The notes beneath the pieces are model-generated. The model was not told the origin of the DNA, did not search any database, and saw only the letters and a list, made by a program, of their open reading frames with translations. Source: Babylonia areolata (Eukaryota > Mollusca > Gastropoda > Neogastropoda > Buccinidae). Taken from it: a stretch of DNA of 64,000 bases. This document shows, one piece after another, positions 1 through 12,600 of this stretch (position 1 is the stretch's first letter; each line of letters starts with the position of its first letter). A program made the position numbers and the translations under genes. Location: positions 43,464,252 through 43,528,251 of the forward strand of contig NC_134878.1 of NCBI RefSeq assembly GCF_041734735.1. Reading direction: 5' to 3'.

Positions 1-135
1 CTGATAAAAAACGGGCGCTGTGTAAGTATTGAAATAGAATACCCACCTGTACCTCCCCCCCAAACCCCCCCCCAAAAAAACCCCAGCAATTATTCTTCAT
101 TTAACCCACATCCCTCTCACCATCCCTCTGTCAAG

Positions 136-351
136 GGGACGAAGCTGAAAATTATCAACGGTGCTGTGGGTGGGTTGTCCACAGAGGCGCGCAAGGCTGC
201 AGTGGAGACAGCGGAGCGAGAGGCAGCCCAGTTCAAGGCGGACTGTCACGACCTGCTGCACTGGGTGGGCAGTGCTGTGGACAAGCTGACTGAGGCTGAG
301 GCCATCTCCAGCGACCCAGACACCCTCAGGCAACAGACGCGGCAGAACAGG
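136..351 (+). CDS. MACF1: Spectraplakin exon 1 of window (spectrin repeat)
   Basis: Window residues 1-72. The acceptor is TCAAG|GGG behind a C/T-rich tract and the donor is AGG|GTCTGT, phase 0. The exon ends with helix A of a spectrin repeat ([12 protein letters not shown]) and the start of helix B. The 5' boundary is the least certain of all exons; the reading frame is open further upstream. The donor region is copied three more times in the following intron. Confidence 0.8.
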
Positions 352-625
352 GTCTGTGGGCTGGGTTGTTTGGGGTTTCTTTGTTGTGTGTGTGTGTTTA
401 TGTGTCTGCGTGCATACATGTGTGTGTATGTATGTGTGCACACACATGTCTGCGTGTATGTGCTTCTGTGTCAGGGTCTGTGGGCTGGGTTGTTGGGGTT
501 TCTTTGTTGTGTGTGTTTATGTGTCAGCATGAATACGTGAGTGTGTGTGTGTGTGTGTGTGTGCACGTCTGCGTGTATGTGCTTCTGTGTCCAGGTCTGT
601 GGGCTGGATTATTGAGGTTTCTTTG

Positions 626-657
<32 letters not shown>

Positions 658-3600
658 ATATGTCTGCATGAATGTGTGTGTGTGTGTGTGTGTGCACGTC
701 TGCGTGTATGTGCTTCTGTGTCCAGGTCTGTGGGGTGGATTATTGAGGTTTCTTTGTTGTGTGTGTGTGTGTGTTTATATGTCTGCCTGCATATGTGTCT
801 GTGTGTGTATGTGTGCACGCACATGTCTGCATATATGTGCATCTGTGTTTTTGTTTGGTTTTGTGTGTGTGTTCTTGTGTGGTTTACATGTGACTGACAT
901 GTTACCTTAAAGCACTTTGACATGCTTGATACCACCTTGTAAACGTACTCTTATTGTTACTTTGCAGGGTTATTTTTCCTCCTTGGGTAATTTTACTCTT
1001 TGTTTTTTAGTCAGAATTCTCATTTGTCAGTGTAAGAAGTCATCATATAGATATCGGTCAATAATTCAGTTTTACATTTTGCATATCTACTGCAGTACAG
1101 AGGCAGATCTCTTAGCTGCCACAGTCTGATTGTAGTGTGCTCTGCTGTTGAGGCAGTGAATGCCATGCTTTTTATGCTTCTAACAAAAATGTCATAGTGA
1201 AACTGCAAAACTATCGTTAGTGTAAAGTTGCATCACTTGAAAACATTTTTCATTCTTTCTCTCTCCCCCCCTTTCCTACATTGTTCTTATTGATAAAATG
1301 TCTTTTTTTTTTCTGTCCCACATTGTTCGAATTGATAAAACTACTCCGTCCAAAACGACTTTTTTTTCTCTTCTGCATTGTTGTGATTAATGATAATAAT
1401 ACTAATAATGGTATTTATGTAGCGCTGAATCTTGTGCAGAGACAAATCTAAGTGCTTTTGCACCAGTCATTCACGCGCTTGCATAACTCTAAAACTGGAG
1501 AAACTGAAGACAAGGAAGAGGCAGGGAAGGGAGGCTATTTTGGGAAGAGGTGGGTTTTAAGACCAGACTTAAAAGAGCTGAGTGCAGGGACTTGACGAAG
1601 CGAAAGAGAAGGTTCATTCCAATTGCAAGGTCCAGAGACAGAGAAAGAATGGCAGCCAACAGTGGGGTGTTTGAATCTGGGTATGCTTAAACAGAGTGGA
1701 TCCGAAGGCAATTGTAGTGAGCGAGATGGAGTGTAGAGGTGAAGGCAGCTGCAGAGATAGGAAGGGGCAGATTTGTAAATACATCTATAACATAGAGTGC
1801 TGATCTTGTACTTTATTAAAACCAAAAAATCTTTCCTTCCAAAACATCTCTTTTCTGTCCTAAACTGATGTGATTGATAAAGAGCACCCCTTCCAAAACA
1901 CTAAAAAGCCCTCCTCAGGAGCTGACCGCTGTTGCCTTACATGTCACAGGACCTGCAACAGGAACTGGCCCTGAAAGAGTCGGACATCAAAGAGCTCCTG
2001 CAGAAGGGAGAGAAGCTCCTCGAGGGCTCCTCCCCTTCAGCAGAATCACGAGCCATCTCCGAGACCCTGGGGGAGCTGCAAGGGGAGTGGGAGCGACTCC
2101 AGCAGGAGGCTTCACAGCGCGAGGGGCGACTGTCGACGGCGGAGTCGCGCGCCCAGCACTTCAACGAGCATCTGGACAAGCTGGTCATGTGGCTGAACAT
2201 GACGGAGGAAAAACTGGACAAGATGAAGACTGACCACCTGGACCTGCAGGACATTGAGCAGACCCTCAGAGATTTGCAGGTAAAGTGGGGAAGTGGGGGG
2301 TTGTGAGAGACTTGCAGGTAAAGTGGGGGGGGTGGGGGGTGGGGGCGGAGGGGGTTGTAAGAGACTTGCAGGTAAAGTGGGGGGGGGGGGGGCAGAGGGG
2401 GTTGTAAGAGACTTGCAGGTAAAGTGGGGGGTTGTGAGAGACTTGCAGGTAAATGGGGGGGGGGGGGGCGGAGGGGGTTGTAAGAGACTTGCAGGTAAAG
2501 TGGGGGGTTGTGAGAGACTTGCAGGTAAAGTGGGGGCAGGGGGGGGGGGTTGTAAGAGACATGCAGGTAAAGTGGGGGGTTGTGAGAGACTTGCAGGTAA
2601 AGTGGGGGGGCGGGGGGGGGGGGGCGTTGTGAGAGACTTTCAGGCTAAGTCGGGGGTTGTGAGAGACTTGCAGGTAAAGTGGGGGGTTGTAAGAGACTTG
2701 CAGTAAAGTGGGGGGTTGTAAGAGACTTGCAGTAAAGTGGGGGGTTGTGAGATACTTGCAGTAAAGTGGGGGGTTGTAAGAGACTTGCAATAAAGTGGGG
2801 GGTTGTGAGAGACTTGCAGGTAAATGGGGGGGGGGGGGGGGGGGGGGGGGTTGTAAGAGACTTGCAGTAAAGTGGGGGGTTGTAAGAGACTTGCAGGTAA
2901 AGTTTGTGGTTGAGACCCTGACAGTCTTGAAGGTAAAGTTCGGGTGGTGCAGACTGTGAGACTTGCAGGTAAAGCAAGGGAGTTGGGGGGTTGAGACTCT
3001 GTGAGACTTGCAGGTAAAGCAAGGGAGTTGGGGGGTTGAGACTCTGTGAGACTTGCAGGGAATGTGGGTGGTTGAGACTCTGATGAGAGGTATGCAGGTA
3101 AAGTGTTTGTTTTTTTTAGGGGGTGCGGGGAGGGGGGTGAGACTGATGAGAGAGTCGCAGGAGGAAAAAGATTTGTCGATAACTGGCAAGTTTTGTTGAT
3201 GAAACAAATATGAGATTGTAATTATGTGACTCGATTGTTGATGAAACATGTATTACACTATAGTTATGTGATGAATTTTGTTGATGAAACAGATGCAGCT
3301 TCATAAATTATGTGACAAGTTTTGTTGACAAAATGAATATAACATAATAAATGTATGACAAATTTTTATTGACAAAGCAAATACAACATTATAATTGTGT
3401 GACATGTTTGTTGATGAAACATATGTTTTGATTGCATGAAACAAATAATGATATCATTATGAAAAGAAAATTAAACCTCTTTCAAAATAGTTATTGTACT
3501 GTAATGATTTCTGTGTCAAAATGAAAAAAGATACATACATATAGACATTAATGCTAAATCTTTGGATAAAATAACAAATGAATGTGCTTTAAGCTTGGTG

Positions 3601-6600
3601 TTTTTTCAATTCTTCATGGTTATTGGTCTGGAATCGAAATTTATTGAATGGTGAGAGAGAGAAAAAAAAAAGAAAAAAAAATCCAAAGTGAGATCTGACT
3701 GAAAAAGCCTAACACATTTTGGACGGCACGGCCGCAGGGAGTGGAAACGGACCTGCAGAGGAAGGGTCCGGCAGTGGACAAACTGCAGCAGGAGGGTCAG
3801 TCCTTCCAGGACAGTGTGGACACTGGCAAGGACGACATTGACAGCCGCCTCAAGGCCGCCCATCAGCGATGGGACAAGATCAACAAAGGTCTGTGGAGCA
3901 GTTTGGATTGTATTGTTATCTATCTCTTTTTCATTTTTTTTATTTTTTTTATTGTGGTTGTTCTGGTATGATTTTGTTTGTGCAGATATTCATTTGTCCA
4001 GAAAATATATTTTAGTGCAAATTATCTGACTAACGTTTGTGATGAACAAGTTAAAAATGTGACAAAAAACAAAACGCTGATTTCAAAACAACAGTATGTC
4101 ACTAAAAATATATAAAATGGGAAAACATCATGTGTTTTGTATTCTTTCTTCATTTACCTTTCAGAAAAGATATACTTTTATGGGTCTCTCTCCAATAACA
4201 AAGAGCACATATTTTTTTGAAAATTTATACCTGTTTTTTGTGAAAAAAAACACTGGCAAATAGATCACTTAAATCATAGGGTTAATCTTCCGCAAATTTC
4301 AGGTGATTAATCACACCTGGCTGCAGGGAGGAGAACGGCGAGTCGAGTGCCTTTTCTAAGGACACGGCACCGTTCCTGAAGGGGTTCTTGACCCCTGATC
4401 ACTGTTGAACATCGGAGGTCCAATGCCTTAACTGATTCTAACAGTTTTGTTTTGTAATAGATGAATAAAAACAAAGAGAGGCATTCCCCTTTGATGTCCA
4501 TGTTCTTTGTGGTGAGTGTCCGCTGCAGTTCCAAACTGCATCTGATCCATGCTGAGAATGTTGTGTTTTTTGTTTGTACATGTGCGCGCGTGTGTGTGTG
4601 CCTATGTGTCTGGATGATAGAGAGAGCTAGGGAGTTGGAGGAGTTGTGTCATAATGTCTGAAATTTATGTGAACAGATTGTTCCGTCATTAATAGTCAGT
4701 GACACTTGTACATATAAAGCACTTTGATGTCTGTGTGAGAGAAAAAAAAAGCAATAATGAATAAGTGTTTTTTATTGTTATTATTGTAAGTTTTTTCCCC
4801 CCCAGAAAACATTGACACACTTGTGGCACCCTCCCCTACCCCCCAACCCCACCAGTGGTGAGGGACTGTTCCACCCACATGGGCAATAAGCAACAATGGT
4901 AATGGGAGATGATAAAAATGATAATAACAACAACAACTTCCCACATCCCCCCATTTACACTGACACGCCTGTGCTCTGCCCCCAACCCCACCAGTGGTGA
5001 GGGACCATCACGCCTATGTGGGCAAAAAGCAGCAATGGTAAAGGTAATGATAATAATGATAACCACAACAAGAATAGTAATAATACACCAGCCGCCATGG
5101 CAAAGCGGTTGGCATCGTGGACTGACGGCTGGGAGGACGCAGGTTCGAATCCCTCCAGCAGAGATGGGTTTTTCGGCCCGTGGCCAGCTCCAACCCAGAG
5201 TTGAGTGTGCTGTACAGCCTTGTCACACAGTCCCAAACCAAAAATGGACCTCCATAGCATCCTCCTCCTCCTCCTCCTCCATCATCATCAATAAACAAAA
5301 CAGTCTCAAAGTCTGTGGCCTTTCATGCTCTGCTCTCATGGTGACCTCAGTTTTGATAACCCTTCACTTCCGTGCTTGGGGTGAGTCCTGTCAATGTCTT
5401 CATTGTCGGCAGATTCATGGGGGGCTGTTGTTTGAGGGACGTGGTGGCGGTCTCCACTCTGGGAGGGACGCTCAATCAGTCTGGCTCCATGGGGCTTAGT
5501 AGGTGGTGTCTTAAGTACATTAAATCAGAACAGGCACCACTGAACACCACCGAAGTGACTCAGCAGCAGTGCGGGGTCTCCTCTGGTGTGTGGCCTCCTG
5601 GCAACCTAACATCGATGGTTCCCTGCGGACTGTCACCATTGGAACTGTGACAGACGAACCTGGGTGTGGCCGTGTATGGGGGGAATCTAAATGAGCAGCA
5701 TGGGAGTAATGCCACTGAAACGGAGCAGATGATGGGGCAGCAAAAAAAATTAATTAATGTACACTGACACATCTGTGCCCCGCCCCTCCCTTCCCCCAGT
5801 GGTCAGTGAGCGGTCAGCCCACCTGGAGGACGTGGGCCAGAGGCTGGAGGAGGCTCAGGACACTCTGGCCGAGGCCAACAGCGCCCTCAGCCGGTGGGAG
5901 GACAAGCTGGCCTCACACAACAGCCTGGGGCCCTCCGCCAAGGACCCGAAACACATCGACAAAATCAAGGTACGCCTTGCTGGTGGTGATGGGTACAGGA
6001 CAAAATAAAAGTATGGGTTACTGTCAGGTGTGGAAACAGGACAAAATCAAGGTACGGATAACTGGGGGTGGTGGTGGAAAAGGGACAAGAAGATGTCTTT
6101 GTTGGGAGTATTTGAGTGTGTTTGTGTTTATCTGTGAGATAGTGTGCATTATTTGTGAGTGTGTGTATTACAAGAAGGTCAGCACAAAAGGGTGAGAGAG
6201 TATATTTCTATGAGACAAGAATTGAAAGTTGTACAGTCTTGCAGAATTGTAATAATGCTTGTTAAATGTAATTATGCTAAGGGGCTTAGATATGTATGAC
6301 TGTTTTACCCAGTTATTTAGGCAGCCATACGTTGTTTTTTTTTCGGGGTGTGCATGCTGGGTATGCTCTTGTTTTCATAACCCACTGAACGCTGACATGG
6401 ATTACAGGGATCTTTAACATGTGTATTTGATCATCTACATGTATATATACATGAAATGGGTTCAGGCACTTGCAGATCTGCACAGTATGACTTTGGAGAT
6501 CAGAAAAATCTGCCCCCGGTGCATTGAAACAGGGGATCAAACACAGGAAATTCTGATGAAATTCTGACAGCTGCCATTGGCACTCATCATTCGTTTCCTG

Positions 6601-9600
6601 TGTCATATCTGATTTCAGGCATGCACACATACACTCTCAAACAGATATGTAACATTTTACACGAATGACTGTTTTGTTTATTTACCCCGCCATGTAGGCA
6701 GCCATACTCTGTTTTCGGGGGTGTGCATGCTGGGTATGTTCTTGTTTCCATAAACCACCAAACCCAGACATGGATTACAGGATCTTTAAGATGCATATTT
6801 GATCTTCTGCATGCTTATACACATGAAGGGGGTTCAGGCACTAGCAGGTCTACACATATGTCGACCTGGGAGATCAGAGAAATCCCCACCCTTTACCCAC
6901 CAGGCGCCGTTACCGAGATTCAAACCAGGACCCTCAGATTGAAAATCCAACGCTTTAACCACTCCGCTATTGCATTCATCTGACGGGCAGGGTCTGCTGG
7001 AAGACTCTGGGTGGCTGGACACACAGCTGAAGACGGCAGACAGCCTGATGGACGGGGTGGAGGCGGATGGGGGCAGCGCTGGTGACCTGCGGTCAGAGAA
7101 AGACAAGCTGGCTGACCGGCACCACACACTGCAGAACCAACTGGCCGAGCTGGTCGCTGACATGGAGACCGGCTCACAGATTGTGGAACAGTTCCAGGTG
7201 TGTGTGTTTGGTTGTTGGGTTAGGGTCTGTTGGTTTTGCTGTGTTTTGGGGTTTTTTTGTTGTTTTTTTTAATCCTTTTACTGCTGGGTCTTGCTCAATG
7301 TAGCAAGAATTTGAGGTACAGAGATGCCAGTTGTTATGATTTCGCCATATTTTGTTATGCCCGATCACTGGTTTTTCACACATTATGCCAACGTCAAAAT
7401 TGCTCCGACGAGTTTATTTTTGCCTACATAGCATGATCGCATGATTTCCTGTCGTTACATTACCCACACGCTCTAGACCTATTAATCACGAGGCCAGGGT
7501 AGTCACTACTAACCTTGGTCTCATACGATGATGCTCACCTAATCGTGTGCCTGTTTACATTGAAACAGCATTGAGTGGACCAATCAGCTTAATTGTAGCA
7601 GTTGCACCGTGTTGCAGGTAGGCCCAAGTTGTATGCCTTGTAGATAAAATGTATGTTTGCTGATGTGGTTGGGAGTCTGAGTGTTGCTACCAAATTCAAA
7701 ATGTTCCTACCAAATGTCATGATTGTTCGTACAAACTCTTGACAGGGGTTGGCATCTCTGGAAGTGTGGTTACTGTGTTTTTTGTGTGTGCATTTCAGTG
7801 GTGTCATTGATCTTGCTAAATGAAGGTAATACAGGAAGAGGAAGAAGGAGATGAAGTCCAGATACAGAGTGTTGTCTGACATCCTGACATAAAAGCTCTT
7901 TCTTATCTCAGTGAGGTGACAGCCCTTCATTGAAGAATAGATATGAATATTCATGGTAAAGAAAGTTGATGTTCAAGAAAGCGCCTCTTGTTAATGGAGG
8001 GGTGCACAGTAGGTTTATGCACCACTGTTTGCTGGAAATTCAGTGTCATTTCACCTTGCCCCTAAGAGTAAGACTGTGTGAGTTCTCCAGGGGTCCTTAA
8101 CTTTTCGTCAACCATTTTGTTTTTTTATATATATATCTCTCTCTATATATATATCTCTGTATATATATCTAAGATAAATAAAACAAAGTTGAAAACCAAC
8201 ACCTATTTTGTTAAAAAATAAAAATATGAATTTTCGCTGCCACCCGGCAGCTTGGTCACAGACTACACTTATAACAGGTGACGTAATGCTATTTTTTACA
8301 TCATCTTTCTGACCTTACATGACGTCTTCTACTACGTAGAGTTATCATGTTCTAAATATTCCTTCAATTGTCTATGTACACATCACTCTTTTTCACTCTC
8401 ACTCTCTCTCTCTGTATCTGTGACCACAATCAATGGGAAAATCTGTTACAGGTTGTAATGTGTTGTGTATCTACACTGTTTCAGGGTCTGCTGAAACTGG
8501 TGGGCAGTCAGCTGTCAGAGCTGGAGTCTGAACTGGACACCCAGAGTCCCACTTCCAGGGACGATGCAGAACTGGACAAGCAGAACACAGATATCAAGGT
8601 AAGTGGTGGTGGTGGTGGACACACATTTTTTGGCACAGTTGTACTGTTGTCGGCTCTTGTAAAAAAAAAAAATGCACGCACAGAGAGAGGGAGAGAGCAA
8701 TATGCCTAAGAAAATATTGAGTTGGAACAGAGAAATTGTGTTGCCTTGCTTGAGCATTGTGATGTTTGAGAAATGGACAGTCGTTCACCAACTGCACCTA
8801 CACATAAGCATATTTAAATGCAAAAACACATGCATGTATGAAATGACCTGTTGGTATTGTAGACTGAATGTTTAAACAGTCCAGCGGATGTCATGTTTGT
8901 CATTCCAGGAATTCCTTCAGAGACTTGATGATAAGCTGGAGAACCTGAGTGACCTTCAGCATCAGGCTGATGACCTTGGGAATGCTGGCTATGTCTCTGA
9001 TCCGGGCACACTGAAGTCTCAGGTACAAGTTCTTGATGATATCTGTACACAATTTGTTCAGTTGATCATATGAGTTAGTAAGTTAACCATAGATGGAAAA
9101 AAGTTAACTTAGTGTTTCTTGGTGGCAGTGCATTTTGATAAGATTGAAATAAGATAAACGAGTGTTGCTGAGTAACTGCTTCTGACCAGAGCCCGTATTC
9201 TTCTTTCTTTTCATTCAAGTGTTTCTTCCATGTCATTCAGATGAGACAGTAATTGAAGGTCCTGAGTGCTGCATGCACTTAGCATGCGTAAAAGAACACA
9301 TGGCAACAAAAGGGTTATTCCTGGCAAAATTTTGTGTAAAAAAAAAAGAAAAAAAAGTAAAACAAATACAAATGACAAATGCAGTTGTAGACCGAAAATA
9401 AAAGAAGCATAAAGGTGGTGCTGCAGTGTGGTGATACAGTTTCACGAGGAGAGCAGCCAAAATTTCACACCGAGAAATCTATTGTGACAAAAGGTTTGTA
9501 ATATAAAATACAGCACAATGCAATCCAAATGAAGATCACCAGTCTCTGTAACGCCATTCCTTCCGCTGCAGGTGGACTCTCTGTGCAAGCAGCACGCCGC

Positions 9601-12600
9601 CCTCCGAGACAAGGCCGCCCAGCGACAGAAGGACATAGAAAGCACCCAGCAAGGGCTGGAGCAGCTGACCCTGGCCCTGAACGCGGCCCGGCAGGGCATC
9701 ACCAAGGCTGCTGCCGACGTGGACGCCATGGGACCGACTGCTGGGGAGGTGTCGGCCATCAAGGCCCTGCAGGAGGAGCTCAAGGTCAGCTGGGCTTTGA
9801 AGATGATTATTTCATCTAAGTAAAGGATGGGTATTAATGTTTTCAGTTAGAGTTCATAAATTGAGAATGTATGTACAACACATTTTGATAAACTTTTGAT
9901 TTTCATGAACTTAGTTATTGCATTATTTTGTCCATAAAAGACTGAGATATGTCTAGTCAGTGGATATTTTCTATGTATACCCTGCTGGATGATAAACATA
10001 TGGTTATGAGTGTTAAAGAAAGTGTAGAAAATAGAGAATGATATGCTTGGGTGGGACATGGGTGAGTCAGGGAGGTAGAGGTGTAGAGAGTGTAAGGGAG
10101 AATGTACGTTCTTGGAAAAACCCTTACTATATCACATGTGTTTGTCAAGATTAAACTGTGAGACAGTCTTACAGGCTGTGGTGATAGTGCTATATCATGG
10201 TGATGATTGTGAATCGTGCATTGGTGAAGTTAGCTGTCAATCCATACAGCTTGCATGCACCTTAGTCATTGTTTGGTGTCATTATTAGTGGTGCTGATTT
10301 CATTGAAGATCAAATGTCATTATGCTTTACTGTAATTATGTGATGAATGTCAGTGTTTAGCAGCCTGTTCCAACACTGATTTGTATTCCCCAGCTTCTAT
10401 GAGGATTTTCCAAAATTTGATTGGTTTCATCTGATTCCTTCTTGAACAGTTCAAAATATCATCTTTGCTTTTAAAATACTTGACATACTTTGAATGAACA
10501 ACGTTATTTGTTTGAAGAGAGGAGAAGAGAGTTATCCAGCTTAGTTTTGAATAACATGTTTTATACTGTCACTATAATTATTGAAAGCCATAATCCACAC
10601 ATGAAGATTTGAAACCATTACACAGCAAATGTTGGCATATACTCTGACATATTACAGCCATTGAGTGTTAGTGCAGTTTAGCTGCTTGTGCACAGATTTA
10701 AAAAAAACTGTTTGGAAACAAATTTCAGGCATTTTCAGTTTGCTTCTTTCTTTGTTTCCAGGGATTTGAGAAGTCCAAAGTGGAGCCTCTGCAGAAGCAG
10801 ATGGATGCTGTCACCTCCCAAGGTCAGGACCTCATCAAATCAGCACCCCCCGGATCCAACACAAGCGGCCTGGAGACGGACTTGGAGTCCCTGACAGACC
10901 GGTGGGCAGAGCTGAGCGAGAAAGTGTCGGAACGTGAGAAGAACCTGGACAGTGCACTGCTGCATGCTGGGAAGTTCCAGGATGCCATGACCTCACTACT
11001 CTCCTGGTTGGCCGAGACGGAAGAGATGGTAGCCAATCAGAAACCACCATCACCAGAACAGCGTGTTGTCAAGGCCCAGCTACAAGAACAGAAGGTGATT
11101 TTCTTTCTCATTGTTTGGTGTCATTATTAGTGGTGCTGATTTCATTGAAGATCAAATGTCATTATGCTTTACTCTGATTATGTGATGAATGTTCATGGCC
11201 TTGTCTTGATGGGAAGGAGAAGAACCTTACTTGCAAGGGGATGAAAGAAAATCTGTCCGTGTTGAAAGCAGGTGTCAATTTTTTTAGTGATTAATAGAGG
11301 ATGGTGATTTTTTTTTTTTTTCAAGTCTTGCATTGTTGCTTCTTTCTATTCTTGAAGAATAGTGTATCAGATGTTTTAGGTTTGGATTCATTGTGATATT
11401 CATATTGGCTTCAAATTGGCAGGATTTAAAGTTGACTTCCTTTTCTCCAGCACTGCTTAGAACACAGTCAGAGTCATGTTCTTGGATGTTCGCCATTATT
11501 TTCCAGGGGATAGAGCATGTTTTGTGTGTGAAGTATGCCTTCAGCAGTGCACTCAGCTGTTGTAGGGCTGATCCCACAGACACTGCAGTGCAGTGGCACT
11601 GATGGAGCACAAAGTTTAAAAAAAAGAAAGAAATGCAGCATGTGCTGTTCCTGGTAACAAACCACCCCACTCACCCCCTGTGTGACTGCTATGCAGTGGC
11701 ACTGAAGGATTACAACGTGTTAAAAAGAAATACAGTAAGCATGTGCTGTTCTTAGTTACAACACACCCCCTCGCCCCCTACAATAGGAGTGACGGCCTAG
11801 AGGTAACGCATCCGCCTAGGAAGCGAGAGAATCTGAGCGCGCTGGTTCGAATCACGGCTCAGCCGCCAATATTTTCTCCCTCTCCACTAGACCTTCAGTG
11901 GTGGTCTGGACATTAGTCATTCAGATGAGACGATAAACCGAGGTCCCATGTGCAGCATGCACTTAGCGCACATGAAAGAACCCATGGCAAGAAAAGGGTT
12001 GTTCCTGGCAGAATTCTGTACAAAAAATCCACTTCGATAGGAAAAAAAACTGCACACAGGAAAAAAAAACGAAAAAAAGAAAAAAAAAAGAGTGGCGCTG
12101 TAGTACAGTAACGTGCTCTCCCTGGGGAGAGCAGCCCAAATTTCACACAGAGTAGTCTGTAGTGATAAAAAGAAATACAATTACCCCTGTTTTAGCCGCT
12201 ATGCAGTGGCACTGAAGGAGCACAAAGTGATAACAAAAAAAAGAGATGCAGTAACAAACCCCCTGTGTGGCCTGCTTCCAGCTGGTGCAGAAGATGGTGA
12301 GTGACCGGGCGCCCAACGTGCAGGCGGTCAAGGAGTCGGGCTCCCAGCTGCAGAAGGGCAAGGACGGCAAGGAGGCGCGGAAGATCGAACAGCAGCTGAA
12401 GCAGCTGGAGGACCGCTGGGCCGCCCTGAACAAGGTGGTGTCTGAGCGCACAGTCATGCTGGAGGAGGTGCAGGGGCTGGCCGGTCAGTTCACGGAGGTA
12501 CTGGAGCCCCTGGTGGTGTGGCTGGACGCCACCGACAAGCAGTTCGCTGCCCTGGAGCCGCAGTCAGCCGACGCTGACGGCATTGAGAAGCTGATCGGGG

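Noticed and set aside
2266-3249. 327-codon open frame on the minus strand
   Set aside because: It reads the G-rich minisatellite in reverse (repeats of [10 protein letters not shown]); no domain, and it overlaps the exon 2 donor array.
5089-5160. Possible tRNA genes (also heads at 11786, 12671, 38284, 45062)
   Set aside because: B boxes are present, but the arms do not fold as full tRNAs and bodies and tails follow; these are SINE heads.
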